Made by a program: the position numbers and the translations under genes. Shown one piece after another: positions 33,502-42,515 of a stretch of DNA of 64,000 bases; position 1 is the first letter of the stretch, and each line of letters opens with the position of its first letter. The DNA comes from an uncultured Porphyromonadaceae bacterium. Lineage in GTDB: Bacteria; Bacteroidota; Bacteroidia; Bacteroidales; Muribaculaceae. The stretch lies in the NCBI GenBank assembly GCA_937921035.1, contig CALEUL010000048.1, forward strand, positions 62,001 to 126,000. The letters are read 5' to 3'. A model generated the notes under the pieces. That model had not been told where the DNA came from. It did not search any database and saw only the letters and a list, made by a program, of their open reading frames with translations.

Positions 33502-34551
33502 TTATTCTTCCAGTCCCAAGGCTCTGTCGAGAGCGTCCTCAAGCAACGCGCCGCCTATTGCCCCTAAGAAGGAACCTAAGAAATTCGTAGTAGACTGTGT
33601 TTCTGCAGGAGTGCTTCCGCTCTTTTTGCCGGCATATATGTTTGCGCTTGCATTCATAAGCTTCACTTCCTTCACCATTATGGCATCCCATACGGCCGAA
33701 GATATGTCGGCTATCAGTTTTTCTCCATCGGCTTTTGAGCCTTTGAAGTCTTTGAGGAATACCGCTATGGAGTAACAGCCGTATCCCCAGCTGGTGTGAT
33801 AACTTACAAAAGCAAGGTCGTTAATGGCAACCGGCGTGCCGTTGGCGCCGTTGAAGCCTGTGCCCGTTTTATGGAATACTTTCGCACCTTTGCCTTCCAG
33901 ACCTGCCATAATGCGTTCTTTACCGAAAGGTGTGTCGCGCGACATTATCGCCTTGATTAAAGTTGCCGACGCAGTGGTATCGGATGCGAAGAAGCGGTTT
34001 ATCGCAGCGGCCGCCGCCAAGGGCGAGCTTGTGTTGCATGCGCCGAGACTGTCTGTGTGCATCTGTTTCTCGCTGAAACGTATGCTGTATTCGCCGGGAT
34101 AACCGAGGTGCCGGAGAATACTGTCGACTGTCGTTGGGGAATTAAAGCGGTCGAAAAGAATGTCGGCCGCGTTGTTGTCGCTCATCATCAGCGAGTAATC
34201 CAGCAGATGTGCCGGCGAGAGGATTATTGTGTCGGTACCTGCCGCGGCGCGCATCGGGCTCCATGTGTTGCGCTCGAGGGTGCGGGGATCAATCACTATT
34301 TTAGTATCTGCCATCTGTTCGAACGACAGGGTTTTCGACAGTGCTACCGCCTGGTGGAACTTGGCCACGCTTGCCATATCGAATATTTCCCTGCCACGTA
34401 CGGTTACGGTATCTCCGTAACATGATATTACGGCGATACCTACATTGTTGTCGCCCGCAAGCTGTTCAAGTTTATTCCTTAGTTCGTCGATGGCTGCCGA
34501 GACGTTCGCCACGGCAAAAAACAGTGTAATGAATAGGATTATCCGGCGCAT
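33502..34551 (-). CDS. Exported serine hydrolase, class A2 beta-lactamase-like, with C-terminal extension
   Basis: 349 residues, signal peptide MRRIILFITLFFAVANVSA. All class A active-site elements are present: SVAK (S61, K64) within MASVAKFHQA, SDN at 124-126, E161 with H165 in SEKQMH as in the PER-like A2 branch, and KTG at 228-230. Ordinary class A enzymes end about 60 residues after KTG; here a further 45-50 residues follow, ending in a glycine-rich hydrophobic segment (FLGSFLGAIGGALLEDALD). It may hydrolyse beta-lactams, but similar Bacteroidales proteins exist without a resistance role. No resistance regulator is nearby. Confidence 0.82.
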   Translation of the reverse strand: MRRIILFITLFFAVANVSAAIDELRNKLEQLAGDNNVGIAVISCYGDTVTVRGREIFDMASVAKFHQAVALSKTLSFEQMADTKIVIDPRTLERNTWSPMRAAAGTDTIILSPAHLLDYSLMMSDNNAADILFDRFNSPTTVDSILRHLGYPGEYSIRFSEKQMHTDSLGACNTSSPLAAAAAINRFFASDTTASATLIKAIMSRDTPFGKERIMAGLEGKGAKVFHKTGTGFNGANGTPVAINDLAFVSYHTSWGYGCYSIAVFLKDFKGSKADGEKLIADISSAVWDAIMVKEVKLMNASANIYAGKKSGSTPAETQSTTNFLGSFLGAIGGALLEDALDRALGLEE

Positions 34552-34561
34552 GGTAAAAATT

Positions 34562-34593
34562 TACCGGGCATTCGCTGATGCGGACGCCCGGTA
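34562..34593 (-). terminator. Hairpin after the biotin-dependent carboxylase gene
   Basis: Arms TACCGGGC and GCCCGGTA with a 16-base loop, followed on the minus strand by AATTTTTACC; 16 bases after the gene's stop. Confidence 0.7.
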
Positions 34594-34609
34594 TAATAGT
34601 GGTTAAATA

Positions 34610-36475
34610 TTATTCGAATTCGATAAGAACCTGGTCGTTAACAACGACATCGTTTGGTTTTACGAGCAGACGTTTAACAACGCCGTCTTTTTCGGCTGGT
34701 ACGTCATTTTCCATCTTCATGGCTTCGTAAACCAGGACTGTCTGACCTTTCTTAACGGCATCGCCGGGCTTGACATTGATTTCGATTACTCGGCCTCCCA
34801 TAGGAGCTTTGAGCGTGGGACCAGTGATGGGTTCCTCTACAACTTTCTCTTCAACCTTAACTTCAGCCTTGGGCTGGTTGGCGTTCTTTGCCTCGAATTC
34901 TTCCTTGCGGCGGTTGCGCAGGAATGTGTTGGCAACGGTGGGAAGAAGTTCGAGAAGAAGTTCTTCCTCCTTGTTGGAAGCCAGAGGCACGTCGCCGTAT
35001 TCTGCCACAGTGGGGTTGGCGGGTTTCTTGTAAGAGCTTACGTCGTATGGCTTTTCAACGGGGCTGCCTGTTATTTTTTCGCGGAAGGCGGGATCTACGG
35101 GAACAGGTGTATGGCCGTATTCGCCCTTTACCAGCGAAATGAACTGATTGGACGGGTTGGAATAGTCGGGGTTGCCTTTTTTGCGGTCCAAAGCAACGCT
35201 CACAGCCTGACTGCCCACAATCTGGCTTGTAGGAGTTACCAGAGGAACAAGACCTGCATCGCGGCGCACCATCGGGATAAGCTTCATGGCGTCCTCCAGA
35301 AGGTCTTCGGCACCGAGGGCCTTGAGCTGAGCCACCATGTTGGAGTACATACCGCCGGGAACTTCGGCGTTCTTTACAATTTCGTTTGGTTTGGGGAAAC
35401 CGAAGTATTCCTCAATGCCGTGGCAAGCCTCGAGCAGAGCTTCCTCGTCGCCGTTCTTGGCGGCAGCTACGGCGGTATCGAACAGAGCCTCTACGTTTGC
35501 AGGCAGGGTGTCGTGCAGCGGGTCGAATTCTTTGGGCAGTTTGCCAAGATCGAACTGCTTGAGCGACTGACGGGCACCGAGCAGGTGTTCGCGGATTTCT
35601 CCTACAGCCTCCATGTTCACGTCAAGCTCTACACCGAGTTTCTTTGCGAAAACATACACCAGTTCGATGGCCGGCGCAGCAGAGCCACCTCCGAACCACC
35701 AAATGTTGGTGTCGAGGATGTCTACACCGTTCAGGATAGCCATTATGCTGGAAGCCAGTCCGTAGCCAGGAGTGCAGTGGGTATGGAAGTCTACGTCCAC
35801 CTTTACGGCTGCCTTGAGTTTGGAAATGATGGATGCGGCACGTGAAGGTGTTACCAGGCCGGCCATATCCTTGAGGGTGATTATCTTGGCGCCGAGGCGT
35901 TCCATTTCAACGGCTTTCTCCACAAAGTATTCGTCGGTGAAGATTTTCTTGGGTTCTTCGGCTTTTTTGCCGAACAGACGTCCGAAGAAGCCGGGTTTTT
36001 CAACAGGCTCGGTGGGCTTGGGGTCTACGGTGTAGCATACAGCGCCGTCGGCAATGCCGCCAAGGTCGTTGATAAGGCGGATGGATTCCTTGACGTTGTC
36101 GATATCGTTGAGTGCATCGAAAATACGCATTACGTTCAGACCGTTGGCGATAGCTTCCTTGTAGAAGCCCTCCAGAACGGTGTTGGGATAGGGAACGTAG
36201 CCGAAGAGGTTGCGACCTCGCGAGAGTGCCGACAGAAGGGATTTGCCCTTCATGGCTTTGGAGATTATGCGAAGACGGTCCCAAGGAGATTCGTCCAGAT
36301 AGCGCATTACCGAGTCGGGTACGGCGCCGCCCCATACCTCCATGATGTAGAAGCCTGCGTTTTCGTAGAAGGGAAGTAGCTTGTCGATTTCAGCCTGGCT
36401 CAAACGAGTGGCGAAAAGAGACTGCTGACCGTCGCGGAGGGTGAGGTCGCGGATCTTTAATTTTCGTTGTTGCAT
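34610..36475 (-). CDS. oadA: Biotin-dependent carboxyltransferase (oxaloacetate decarboxylase alpha / pyruvate carboxylase B type)
   Basis: 621 residues. Residues 1-300 are an HMGL-like TIM barrel: LTLRDGQQSLFATR with the catalytic region, metal ligands around HTHCTPGYG, and TLKDMAG. A conserved carboxylase domain (about 320-480) and a C-terminal biotinyl domain with biotin lysine in YEAMKMEND follow, joined by an acidic/Lys-rich linker. An insertion of about 25 residues (FFGRLFGKKAEEPKK) lies after YTVDPKP. It transfers CO2 between biotin and pyruvate/oxaloacetate. No decarboxylase membrane subunit or biotin carboxylase is adjacent, so the partner is elsewhere and the symbol is provisional. 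Confidence 0.88.
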   Translation of the reverse strand: MQQRKLKIRDLTLRDGQQSLFATRLSQAEIDKLLPFYENAGFYIMEVWGGAVPDSVMRYLDESPWDRLRIISKAMKGKSLLSALSRGRNLFGYVPYPNTVLEGFYKEAIANGLNVMRIFDALNDIDNVKESIRLINDLGGIADGAVCYTVDPKPTEPVEKPGFFGRLFGKKAEEPKKIFTDEYFVEKAVEMERLGAKIITLKDMAGLVTPSRAASIISKLKAAVKVDVDFHTHCTPGYGLASSIMAILNGVDILDTNIWWFGGGSAAPAIELVYVFAKKLGVELDVNMEAVGEIREHLLGARQSLKQFDLGKLPKEFDPLHDTLPANVEALFDTAVAAAKNGDEEALLEACHGIEEYFGFPKPNEIVKNAEVPGGMYSNMVAQLKALGAEDLLEDAMKLIPMVRRDAGLVPLVTPTSQIVGSQAVSVALDRKKGNPDYSNPSNQFISLVKGEYGHTPVPVDPAFREKITGSPVEKPYDVSSYKKPANPTVAEYGDVPLASNKEEELLLELLPTVANTFLRNRRKEEFEAKNANQPKAEVKVEEKVVEEPITGPTLKAPMGGRVIEINVKPGDAVKKGQTVLVYEAMKMENDVPAEKDGVVKRLLVKPNDVVVNDQVLIEFE

Positions 36476-36525
36476 ATTCTTGCTTATTTATAGGATGTTT
36501 TGTGTTTATGCGTATATAGTACCCG

Positions 36526-36533
36526 CAAAGATA
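36526..36533 (-). promoter_or_regulatory. oadA promoter, -7 box TATCTTTG
   Basis: TAnnTTTG element with a leader of about 45 bases. Confidence 0.6.
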
Positions 36534-36614
36534 TACTATAGTTTTGGATTAAGGAAATAATTCCGCAATTTTTCTCTTTTAAATATTGAAATGCGTGAAA
36601 AATATGGGAGGTTT

Positions 36615-37724
36615 TTACCTGATAGCCACGCGGAAACTGAATGGACATGCGGGCGGAGACAGACTTATGGTTCCGGCGCTGATTCTGCCGTTACCGAGTA
36701 TGGCATTGTCTTCGCCGGCGCCTTCGGTTTCTACCGAGAATGTGCCAGTGCGGCCCGGTGCCACAAACTTTTCGTAGAAGATGCGGCATACGTGTCCCAT
36801 TGTCATGCGCAGGTTCATTTCCACAGCCGGGGCGATACGGATGTCGCCGTTGTCCACGGCCATCATGTCGATACCGAGTGGGCCGTCGTAGTTCTCGCCG
36901 ATAATATCTTCAAGTATAGGCACGAGAGCCTCGGCCAGCGCTTGCAATGGAGGTGTGATGGTCTCAATTTCGCTTTTCAGGACTGACTGCGGCGCAAGAA
37001 TATTGCCTGTATATGCTCCTGTCTGTTCAGTGCGGAAAAGCGACAGGCCGTTGTACGAGCAGCGGCCACCGCACATGGTGAACAGCATGGCGAAATCGGC
37101 TTTTTTGTTCAGCCGTTGCTCACCCATTATCGCTCCTTGACGTCTTATTACGCCTTCTATTGAGGCGCGGATGTTGGGAAGGACGTTTCTGTCGGCGAAT
37201 ATCAGGCCTCGTCCCGACGAGGACCAGGGCAACTTGAGGATAGCTGACTCCGTATGCCGGACATAAGCCTCAACCTCTTCCATCGAGGTAAGTTCCTTTG
37301 CCGGTTCCGGCATGGGGTAGGGCAGGACGCTTTGCAGGGCAGTGGCTACCTTGGCAGCGGTTCTGCGGTGCGACAGTTGCCGCATACGGTCGAGCTGCGT
37401 ATTGTCTGGCAGTTGTTCCGGTCTGAATCCTATGTTGCGGAGAAATAGGCGGGAGGCTTTGGACCAGCCCCACGGCGCGGGCATCAGTCCGGTAATAGAA
37501 CCGTTGTAAAGACTCGTGCGAAGAGAGAATTTACTTCTTATACTTTCATACCAGCGCGCGTCAACGCCCTGATCGAAAATTTCGTCGCCGTCGTCGCCGT
37601 ACCACAGCGCGAGTGTTTGCCCCGATTGGCGCAGCTGCGTGGCTGCCGGGGGAGGGGTGTATCGCTCAAGGTCGCGGGCGAGCGCAAGGTCGTTTTCAGG
37701 AAAGAAAAGATGCAGCTTCGGCAT
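36615..37724 (-). CDS. Uncharacterised ATP-grasp-like protein
   Basis: 369 residues, no signal peptide. It opens with LHLFFPENDLALARDLERYTPP, a motif of conserved Bacteroidales proteins of unknown role. The core looks like an ATP-grasp enzyme: a lysine and glycine-rich loop in LKLPWSSSGRGLIF, a GIDMMAVD strand, and EMNLRMTMGH, where E, N and R would bind Mg-ATP. Such enzymes ligate a carboxylate to an amine or thiol. The partner substrate is unknown. It is the last gene of an operon after prmA and an outer-membrane protein gene. Confidence 0.6.
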   Translation of the reverse strand: MPKLHLFFPENDLALARDLERYTPPPAATQLRQSGQTLALWYGDDGDEIFDQGVDARWYESIRSKFSLRTSLYNGSITGLMPAPWGWSKASRLFLRNIGFRPEQLPDNTQLDRMRQLSHRRTAAKVATALQSVLPYPMPEPAKELTSMEEVEAYVRHTESAILKLPWSSSGRGLIFADRNVLPNIRASIEGVIRRQGAIMGEQRLNKKADFAMLFTMCGGRCSYNGLSLFRTEQTGAYTGNILAPQSVLKSEIETITPPLQALAEALVPILEDIIGENYDGPLGIDMMAVDNGDIRIAPAVEMNLRMTMGHVCRIFYEKFVAPGRTGTFSVETEGAGEDNAILGNGRISAGTISLSPPACPFSFRVAIR

Positions 37725-37742
37725 AGAGGCAACCTATGATGC

Positions 37743-38309
37743 TCAGAATGTAACGCCAATCTTGCACGTAGCCATATATATATCGGGCTGATAGGCCTCG
37801 GTATTGTGGAAATGGTCTTTCCCCGTGCGATATGTCATGCCCAACATCATGTAGGATGTGAATTTATTGCTGCGGGCAAGGTTTATACCAGCGCCGGTAA
37901 ATCCGAAAAAAGCTGTGTATTCATGGCCGAAGTCGGTCAGGTTGTACGCCACGCCCGCGCGGATATCCCAGAAGAACAGTGATGGCTTGTCGCGGAAATT
38001 GGTGCGGAATTCAGCGAACACCGGGTAACAGCGCGACGAGTTGGACACAGATATCTGCGTACCCAGTCCTAAGCCGAGAAAGTTTATCCATCCGCGGCGC
38101 ATGCCGAACGAGGCGTTGAAGTCGATTGCGCTCATGTCGTGGGCTGACATATCTATGGATGCTCCTGCGTCGGCGCCCCAGGCAAAGTGTATGTTGGTGT
38201 CGGCCTGGAGTTGCTTACGCGAGAATTTGCGTCCCTCTGGGGTGGCGCAAAAAGCGCTCTGAAGGCATATTGCTATCGCAGCTATTGCTGTTAGGATTCG
38301 TAGGCTCAT
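37743..38309 (-). CDS. Small outer-membrane beta-barrel protein
   Basis: 188 residues with a signal peptide (MSLRILTAIAAIAICLQSAFC) and alternating amphipathic strands (HFAWGADAGASIDMS, FLGLGLGTQISVS, FWDIRAGVAYNLTDF) ending in CKIGVTF with the terminal phenylalanine typical of barrels. The size suggests an 8-strand barrel of the OmpA/OMP_b-brl type. It lies 5 bases after prmA and 18 before the ATP-grasp gene. Function unknown. Confidence 0.75.
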   Translation of the reverse strand: MSLRILTAIAAIAICLQSAFCATPEGRKFSRKQLQADTNIHFAWGADAGASIDMSAHDMSAIDFNASFGMRRGWINFLGLGLGTQISVSNSSRCYPVFAEFRTNFRDKPSLFFWDIRAGVAYNLTDFGHEYTAFFGFTGAGINLARSNKFTSYMMLGMTYRTGKDHFHNTEAYQPDIYMATCKIGVTF

Positions 38310-38314
38310 GCTGT

Positions 38315-39181
38315 TTATAGTTTTATGAATGTCATCGACGACCAGTTGTCCATATCCGCAACACCGGCAGGCTGTAGACCTGCTTCTTTTGCCGCAGCTT
38401 CCACGATGGGTCGATCGGCGATATAAAAGCCACTCACTGTGAGGACTGCGCCTTTTTTCATGGCTGAGGCATAGCTGCGGATATCGGCTGTTATTATATT
38501 CCGGTTGATGTTGGCCAGGAAAATGTCGGCTGCGGGTACTCCGGCGAGGGCGGAAGCGTCGCCGCGTATAATTTTTACAGCATCGGGATTGCCGGGAAGG
38601 TTCAGTGCCACGTTGTCTATGGCGTTATCGGCGGCGGCAGGGTCTATCTCTATTCCCGTAACGCTTGCAGCTCCGCGCATTGCCGCAAGAATGGCGAGTA
38701 TTGCCGTGCCGGTGCCCATATCGGTAACATTTTTGCCGCACACGTCGGCGTCGAGCAGACTGCGTAGCATTAGTGTTGTCGTCGGATGGTGTCCGGTGCC
38801 GAAAGCCATGCGTGGGTCTATCAGAATATCGTATTCCGCCTTGGGTACATCGGTGTGGAAGCTGCTGTGGACGGCCACGCGGCCTTCTATGACGATAGGT
38901 TTGAAATAGTGCTTTTCCCATTCCGAATTCCAGTCCTGACCTGGGACAAAAGAGCATGTGTAAGTTATCGCACAGTCGAAAGGCATTTCGGTGATAGCGT
39001 CTTCCACGGCCTCTGCGCGGTATAGGGGAGCAGGAACGTATGCTGTCATAGTTGCGCCTGGAGATTCCTCGTTCTGTACGAAACTTTCAAAACCTTCGTC
39101 GGCAAGGAGAGCCGCCATATAGTCGGCGGCATCTTCGGAAGTCGGGCGGAAAGTGAAATCTACCTGATAGTAGTCGTTCAT
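38315..39181 (-). CDS. prmA: Ribosomal protein L11 methyltransferase
   Basis: 288 residues from the ATG at 39181 (MNDYYQVDFTF), the usual start of Bacteroidales PrmA; a second in-frame ATG at 39220 gives 13 more residues and cannot be excluded, since the promoter allows both. It has the N-terminal substrate domain, DPRMAFGTGHHPTT before the SAM site, and motif I DMGTGTAILAILAA, then FLANINRNI. It trimethylates L11 in the cytosol. Confidence 0.9.
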   Translation of the reverse strand: MNDYYQVDFTFRPTSEDAADYMAALLADEGFESFVQNEESPGATMTAYVPAPLYRAEAVEDAITEMPFDCAITYTCSFVPGQDWNSEWEKHYFKPIVIEGRVAVHSSFHTDVPKAEYDILIDPRMAFGTGHHPTTTLMLRSLLDADVCGKNVTDMGTGTAILAILAAMRGAASVTGIEIDPAAADNAIDNVALNLPGNPDAVKIIRGDASALAGVPAADIFLANINRNIITADIRSYASAMKKGAVLTVSGFYIADRPIVEAAAKEAGLQPAGVADMDNWSSMTFIKL

Positions 39182-39242
39182 ATTGGGCTTGCGGCTTGTG
39201 CCGCTGTCGGTATTTTCCATTGTCGTGCGTTCTTTCTACGCA

Positions 39243-39250
39243 CAAAGTTA
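39243..39250 (-). promoter_or_regulatory. prmA operon promoter, -7 box TAACTTTG
   Basis: TAnnTTTG element, divergent from the fur-purA promoter 33 bases away. Confidence 0.6.
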
Positions 39251-39282
39251 GCTATTTTTATCAAAGCAATAAAAATATTTGC

Positions 39283-39290
39283 TAAATTTG
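39283..39290 (+). promoter_or_regulatory. fur-purA promoter, -7 box TAAATTTG
   Basis: TAnnTTTG element; transcription would start near 39295, so the ATG at 39316 is preferred over the GTG at 39295. Confidence 0.65.
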
Positions 39291-39315
39291 CGGTGTGAAG
39301 CCTAAAACAAGCGCG

Positions 39316-39834
39316 ATGCAGGGCGAGAACAATACAAAGGAACAGTGCCGTCGGGTGTTCAGCGAATACCTGACGCGTATGAATCTGCGGCATACCGCCG
39401 AACGTATGAAGCTTCTCGACCTTGTCTGTTCATTCACCGGAGCTTTTTCGGCCGAACAGCTGTACGATGTTGCTTCGGCATCTGAAATGCGAGTGGCGCC
39501 GGCAACGGTGTACAATACCCTTCGGATTATGTGCGACAGCGGTATATTGCGTGCTGGGGTGGGCGAAGGTCGCGAGCGTGTCTACGAGATTGGCGCGACA
39601 TCCGGCATTTTTACGGTGTGCCGTCGTTGCGGGCGAACCAAAGTCTTGCACGACACTACTGCAGAGACTTTTATGGCATTCCACCGTTTTCGCGGCATTG
39701 CTATGGAGTGCTTCACGCTCACTGTTACGGGGCTTTGCCCCTCCTGCGCCAGGGCCGTCAGAAAAAAGAAGGCTTCCGACGATGCAATAAAAGAAATTAT
39801 AACACCAAATAAAGTAAACCAAGCAAAAAAATGA
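39316..39834 (+). CDS. Fur-family protein with degenerate regulatory metal site
   Basis: 172 residues from the ATG at 39316. The winged helix is normal (HTAERMKLLDLVCSFTGAFSAEQLYDV, VAPATVYNTLRIM). The structural zinc pairs are kept (CRRC, CPSC). The HxH segment that normally precedes the first CxxC is replaced by TSGIFTVC, and the HHRLEIYG-like segment by ECFTLTVTG, so the sensing metal site seems lost. It overlaps purA by 4 bases (ATGA), which is a conserved arrangement in Bacteroidetes to my knowledge. What it senses is unclear. Confidence 0.8.
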   Translation: MQGENNTKEQCRRVFSEYLTRMNLRHTAERMKLLDLVCSFTGAFSAEQLYDVASASEMRVAPATVYNTLRIMCDSGILRAGVGEGRERVYEIGATSGIFTVCRRCGRTKVLHDTTAETFMAFHRFRGIAMECFTLTVTGLCPSCARAVRKKKASDDAIKEIITPNKVNQAKK

Positions 39835-41141
39835 AAGCCGACATACTTTTAGGCCTCCAATGGGGCGACGAAGGAAAAGGTAAAATTGTTGATGTACTCG
39901 CGCCGGACTACGATATCGTAGCCCGTTTTCAGGGTGGACCCAACGCCGGTCATACACTCGAGTTCGACGGCCGCAAGCACGTGCTCCGTTCGATTCCTTC
40001 CGGTATTTTCGCCGGCAATGGTACAAGCATTATCAATATCATAGGTAACGGTGTCGTTCTCGATCCGGTACTGTTCCGCGATGAGGCCCAGGCTCTCGAA
40101 GCAGAGGGCATAGATCTGCGCGGAATGCTCAAGATATCCAAGAAAACGCATCTTATTCTGCCTACACACCGCCGTCTGGACGCTGCCAATGAGCGTGCTA
40201 AAGGTGCATCCAAGATAGGCACCACAGGCAAGGGCATCGGTCCCACATATACAGACAAGGTTGCCCGCCGCGGTCTCCGCGTAGGTGATATTCTTTCCGA
40301 AGATTTCGGCGCGCACTATACATCTGTTCGCGACAGCCACTTGGAGCAGCTCGAAGCCTTGGGAATGTCTGTTGCCGGAACAAAAGATTTTGTTGACGCC
40401 GAGCAGAACTGGTTCGACGCTATCGACTATCTCCGCAATTTCGACCTTATCGACAGCGAACACTATGTTAACAAGGCCCTCGACAGCAGCCACAGCATGC
40501 TTTGCGAAGGTGCCCAGGGTACGATGCTCGACGTTGACTTCGGTTCCTATCCCTTTGTAACTTCCAGCAACACAATTACTGCAGGCGCATGCACGGGCCT
40601 TGGCCTGGCTCCCACACGCATCGGCAAGGTGTACGGTATCTTCAAGGCATATTGTACCCGAGTAGGCAGCGGTCCTTTCCCCACCGAACTTTTCGATGAA
40701 ACAGGAGCAACAATACGCGCCATCGGCCACGAATACGGTGCCGTTACCGGCCGCGAGCGCCGCTGCGGCTGGCTCGATCTTGTAGCACTCCGCTATGCTG
40801 TGATGATAGACGGCGCCACACATCTTATCATGATGAAGAGCGACGTGCTCGACGACTTCGATGAAATTAAGGTATGCACAGCCTACCAGATGCCCGACGG
40901 CACCATTACGCGCGACTTCCCCTTCACCGTCGGCTACAATGCCGAGGGCGCCGGTGAGATAGAACCGGTTTACGAGACTTTCCCCGGCTGGAAAACAAAA
41001 CTTTCAGGCATACGCAACTACGATGAGCTTCCGCAGGCTTTCAAGAACTATGTGAAGTTTATCGAAGAAGAAACAGGCGTACCTGTTGCTATTGTTTCCG
41101 TCGGCCCCGACCGCACAGAAACAATAGTGCGCGATATCTGA
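39831..41141 (+). CDS. purA: Adenylosuccinate synthase
   Basis: 436 residues with the P-loop-like GDEGKGK (residues 11-17), the GGPNAGHT segment, GTTGKGIGPTY and the switch region VGSGPFPTE. It makes adenylosuccinate from IMP and aspartate with GTP, the first committed step to AMP, in the cytosol. The start codon overlaps the stop of the Fur-type gene, and a DUF1015 gene follows after 34 bases. Confidence 0.96.
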   Translation: MKADILLGLQWGDEGKGKIVDVLAPDYDIVARFQGGPNAGHTLEFDGRKHVLRSIPSGIFAGNGTSIINIIGNGVVLDPVLFRDEAQALEAEGIDLRGMLKISKKTHLILPTHRRLDAANERAKGASKIGTTGKGIGPTYTDKVARRGLRVGDILSEDFGAHYTSVRDSHLEQLEALGMSVAGTKDFVDAEQNWFDAIDYLRNFDLIDSEHYVNKALDSSHSMLCEGAQGTMLDVDFGSYPFVTSSNTITAGACTGLGLAPTRIGKVYGIFKAYCTRVGSGPFPTELFDETGATIRAIGHEYGAVTGRERRCGWLDLVALRYAVMIDGATHLIMMKSDVLDDFDEIKVCTAYQMPDGTITRDFPFTVGYNAEGAGEIEPVYETFPGWKTKLSGIRNYDELPQAFKNYVKFIEEETGVPVAIVSVGPDRTETIVRDI

Positions 41142-41175
41142 CACTAAATACCATAAACCTATATCCTTAAAACAC

Positions 41176-42423
41176 ATGGCAACTGTTAAACCTTTCAAAG
41201 GAATACGTCCGCCCCGCGAACTTGTTACAGAGGTCGCATCGCGTCCGTATGACGTTCTCAACAGTCAGGAGGCCCGCGAGGAAGCTGAAGGCAATCCCCG
41301 CTCGCTTTACCATATCATCAAACCTGAAATCGACTTTGCTCCCGGTACCGATGAGCACGATCCAATGGTGTACGACAAGGCTGTAGAGAACTTCCGCAAG
41401 TTCCGCGAGAATGGGTGGCTCCTTCAGGACCCCGAGGAACATTATTACATTTACGCACAGACCATGAACGGCCGTACGCAGTACGGTATAGTCGTGGCTG
41501 CCAGCGTAGCTGATTATATGGAAGGCCGCATCAAAAAGCACGAACTTACCCGCCGCGACAAAGAAGAGGACCGCATGAAACATGTGCGCATAAACAATGC
41601 CAACATCGAGCCGGTATTCTTCGCTTTCCCTGACAATACGGAGCTCGACGATGTTATCAAAACTGTTACCGTAGGCAAGCCTGAGTATGATTTTGTGGCT
41701 CCCGACGGCTTTGGCCATCATTTCTGGGTTATCAGCGACAAAAATCTTATCGATCGCGTTACCAAGGCGTTCGCAGCCATTCCTTATCTTTACATTGCCG
41801 ACGGACACCACCGCAGCGCTGCTGCTGCCCTTGTGGGAGCCGAAAAGGCAAAGCAGAATCCCGAGCATCGCGGCGACGAGGAATATAACTATTTCCTTGC
41901 CGTGGCTTTCCCGGCCTCGCATCTCAAGATTATCGACTATAACCGTGTAGTGAAGGACCTCAATGGCATGTCTCCTGCCGAGTTCCTTGAGAAACTCGAG
42001 GAAAACTTCGTTGTAGAGGAAAAAGGCGAGGACATTTATACTCCGGTTGCCCTGCACAATTTCGCGCTTTATCTGGAAGGCCGCTGGTACTCGCTTACCG
42101 CACGCCCCGGAACATATAACGACAGCGACCCCATCGGCGTGCTCGACGTTACCATTTCTTCCGACCTTATCCTCCGTGATCTTATCGGCATCACTGACCT
42201 CCGTTCCGACAAGCGTATCGACTTTGTCGGCGGTATCCGTGGTCTTGGAGAGCTTAAACGCCGTGTGGATTCCGGAGAGATGGCTTTTGCGCTTGCGCTG
42301 TATCCTGTGAGCATGGACCAGCTTATGGCGATCGCCGACAGCGGTAACATAATGCCGCCAAAAACCACGTGGTTCGAGCCCAAACTCCGTTCCGGTCTTA
42401 TCATCCATTCTCTCGAAGACTGA
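41176..42423 (+). CDS. DUF1015 family protein
   Basis: 415 residues. The family start KPFKGIRPPRELVTEVASRPYDVLN is intact, then FRENGWLLQDPEEHYYIYAQ, IADGHHRSAAAA and a closing MPPKTTWFEPKLRSGL. DUF1015 (the SerK-like kinase fold) includes an ADP-dependent serine kinase from archaea; the HHRSAAAA motif belongs to that active site. In Bacteroidetes it lies near serine and purine genes; here it follows purA. Serine kinase activity is possible but unproven. Confidence 0.88.
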   Translation: MATVKPFKGIRPPRELVTEVASRPYDVLNSQEAREEAEGNPRSLYHIIKPEIDFAPGTDEHDPMVYDKAVENFRKFRENGWLLQDPEEHYYIYAQTMNGRTQYGIVVAASVADYMEGRIKKHELTRRDKEEDRMKHVRINNANIEPVFFAFPDNTELDDVIKTVTVGKPEYDFVAPDGFGHHFWVISDKNLIDRVTKAFAAIPYLYIADGHHRSAAAALVGAEKAKQNPEHRGDEEYNYFLAVAFPASHLKIIDYNRVVKDLNGMSPAEFLEKLEENFVVEEKGEDIYTPVALHNFALYLEGRWYSLTARPGTYNDSDPIGVLDVTISSDLILRDLIGITDLRSDKRIDFVGGIRGLGELKRRVDSGEMAFALALYPVSMDQLMAIADSGNIMPPKTTWFEPKLRSGLIIHSLED

Positions 42424-42446
42424 GAATTTCGTAAAACCTATATATT

Positions 42447-42482
42447 ATCAGCCCCGGTCTGTTCGCACAGGCCGGGGCTGAT
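42447..42482. terminator. Strong hairpin between convergent DUF1015 and PspC genes
   Basis: An 11-bp stem (ATCAGCCCCGG / CCGGGGCTGAT) extended by CTG/CAG with a short loop. The downstream T-run is weak. Confidence 0.75.
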
Positions 42483-42515
42483 GCTGTCGCTGTTTCTATA
42501 TGTGGAAACTTTGCC

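Noticed and set aside
41167..42408. 413-codon minus-strand frame opposite the DUF1015 gene
   Set aside because: Antisense shadow of a clear family protein; no recognisable domain.
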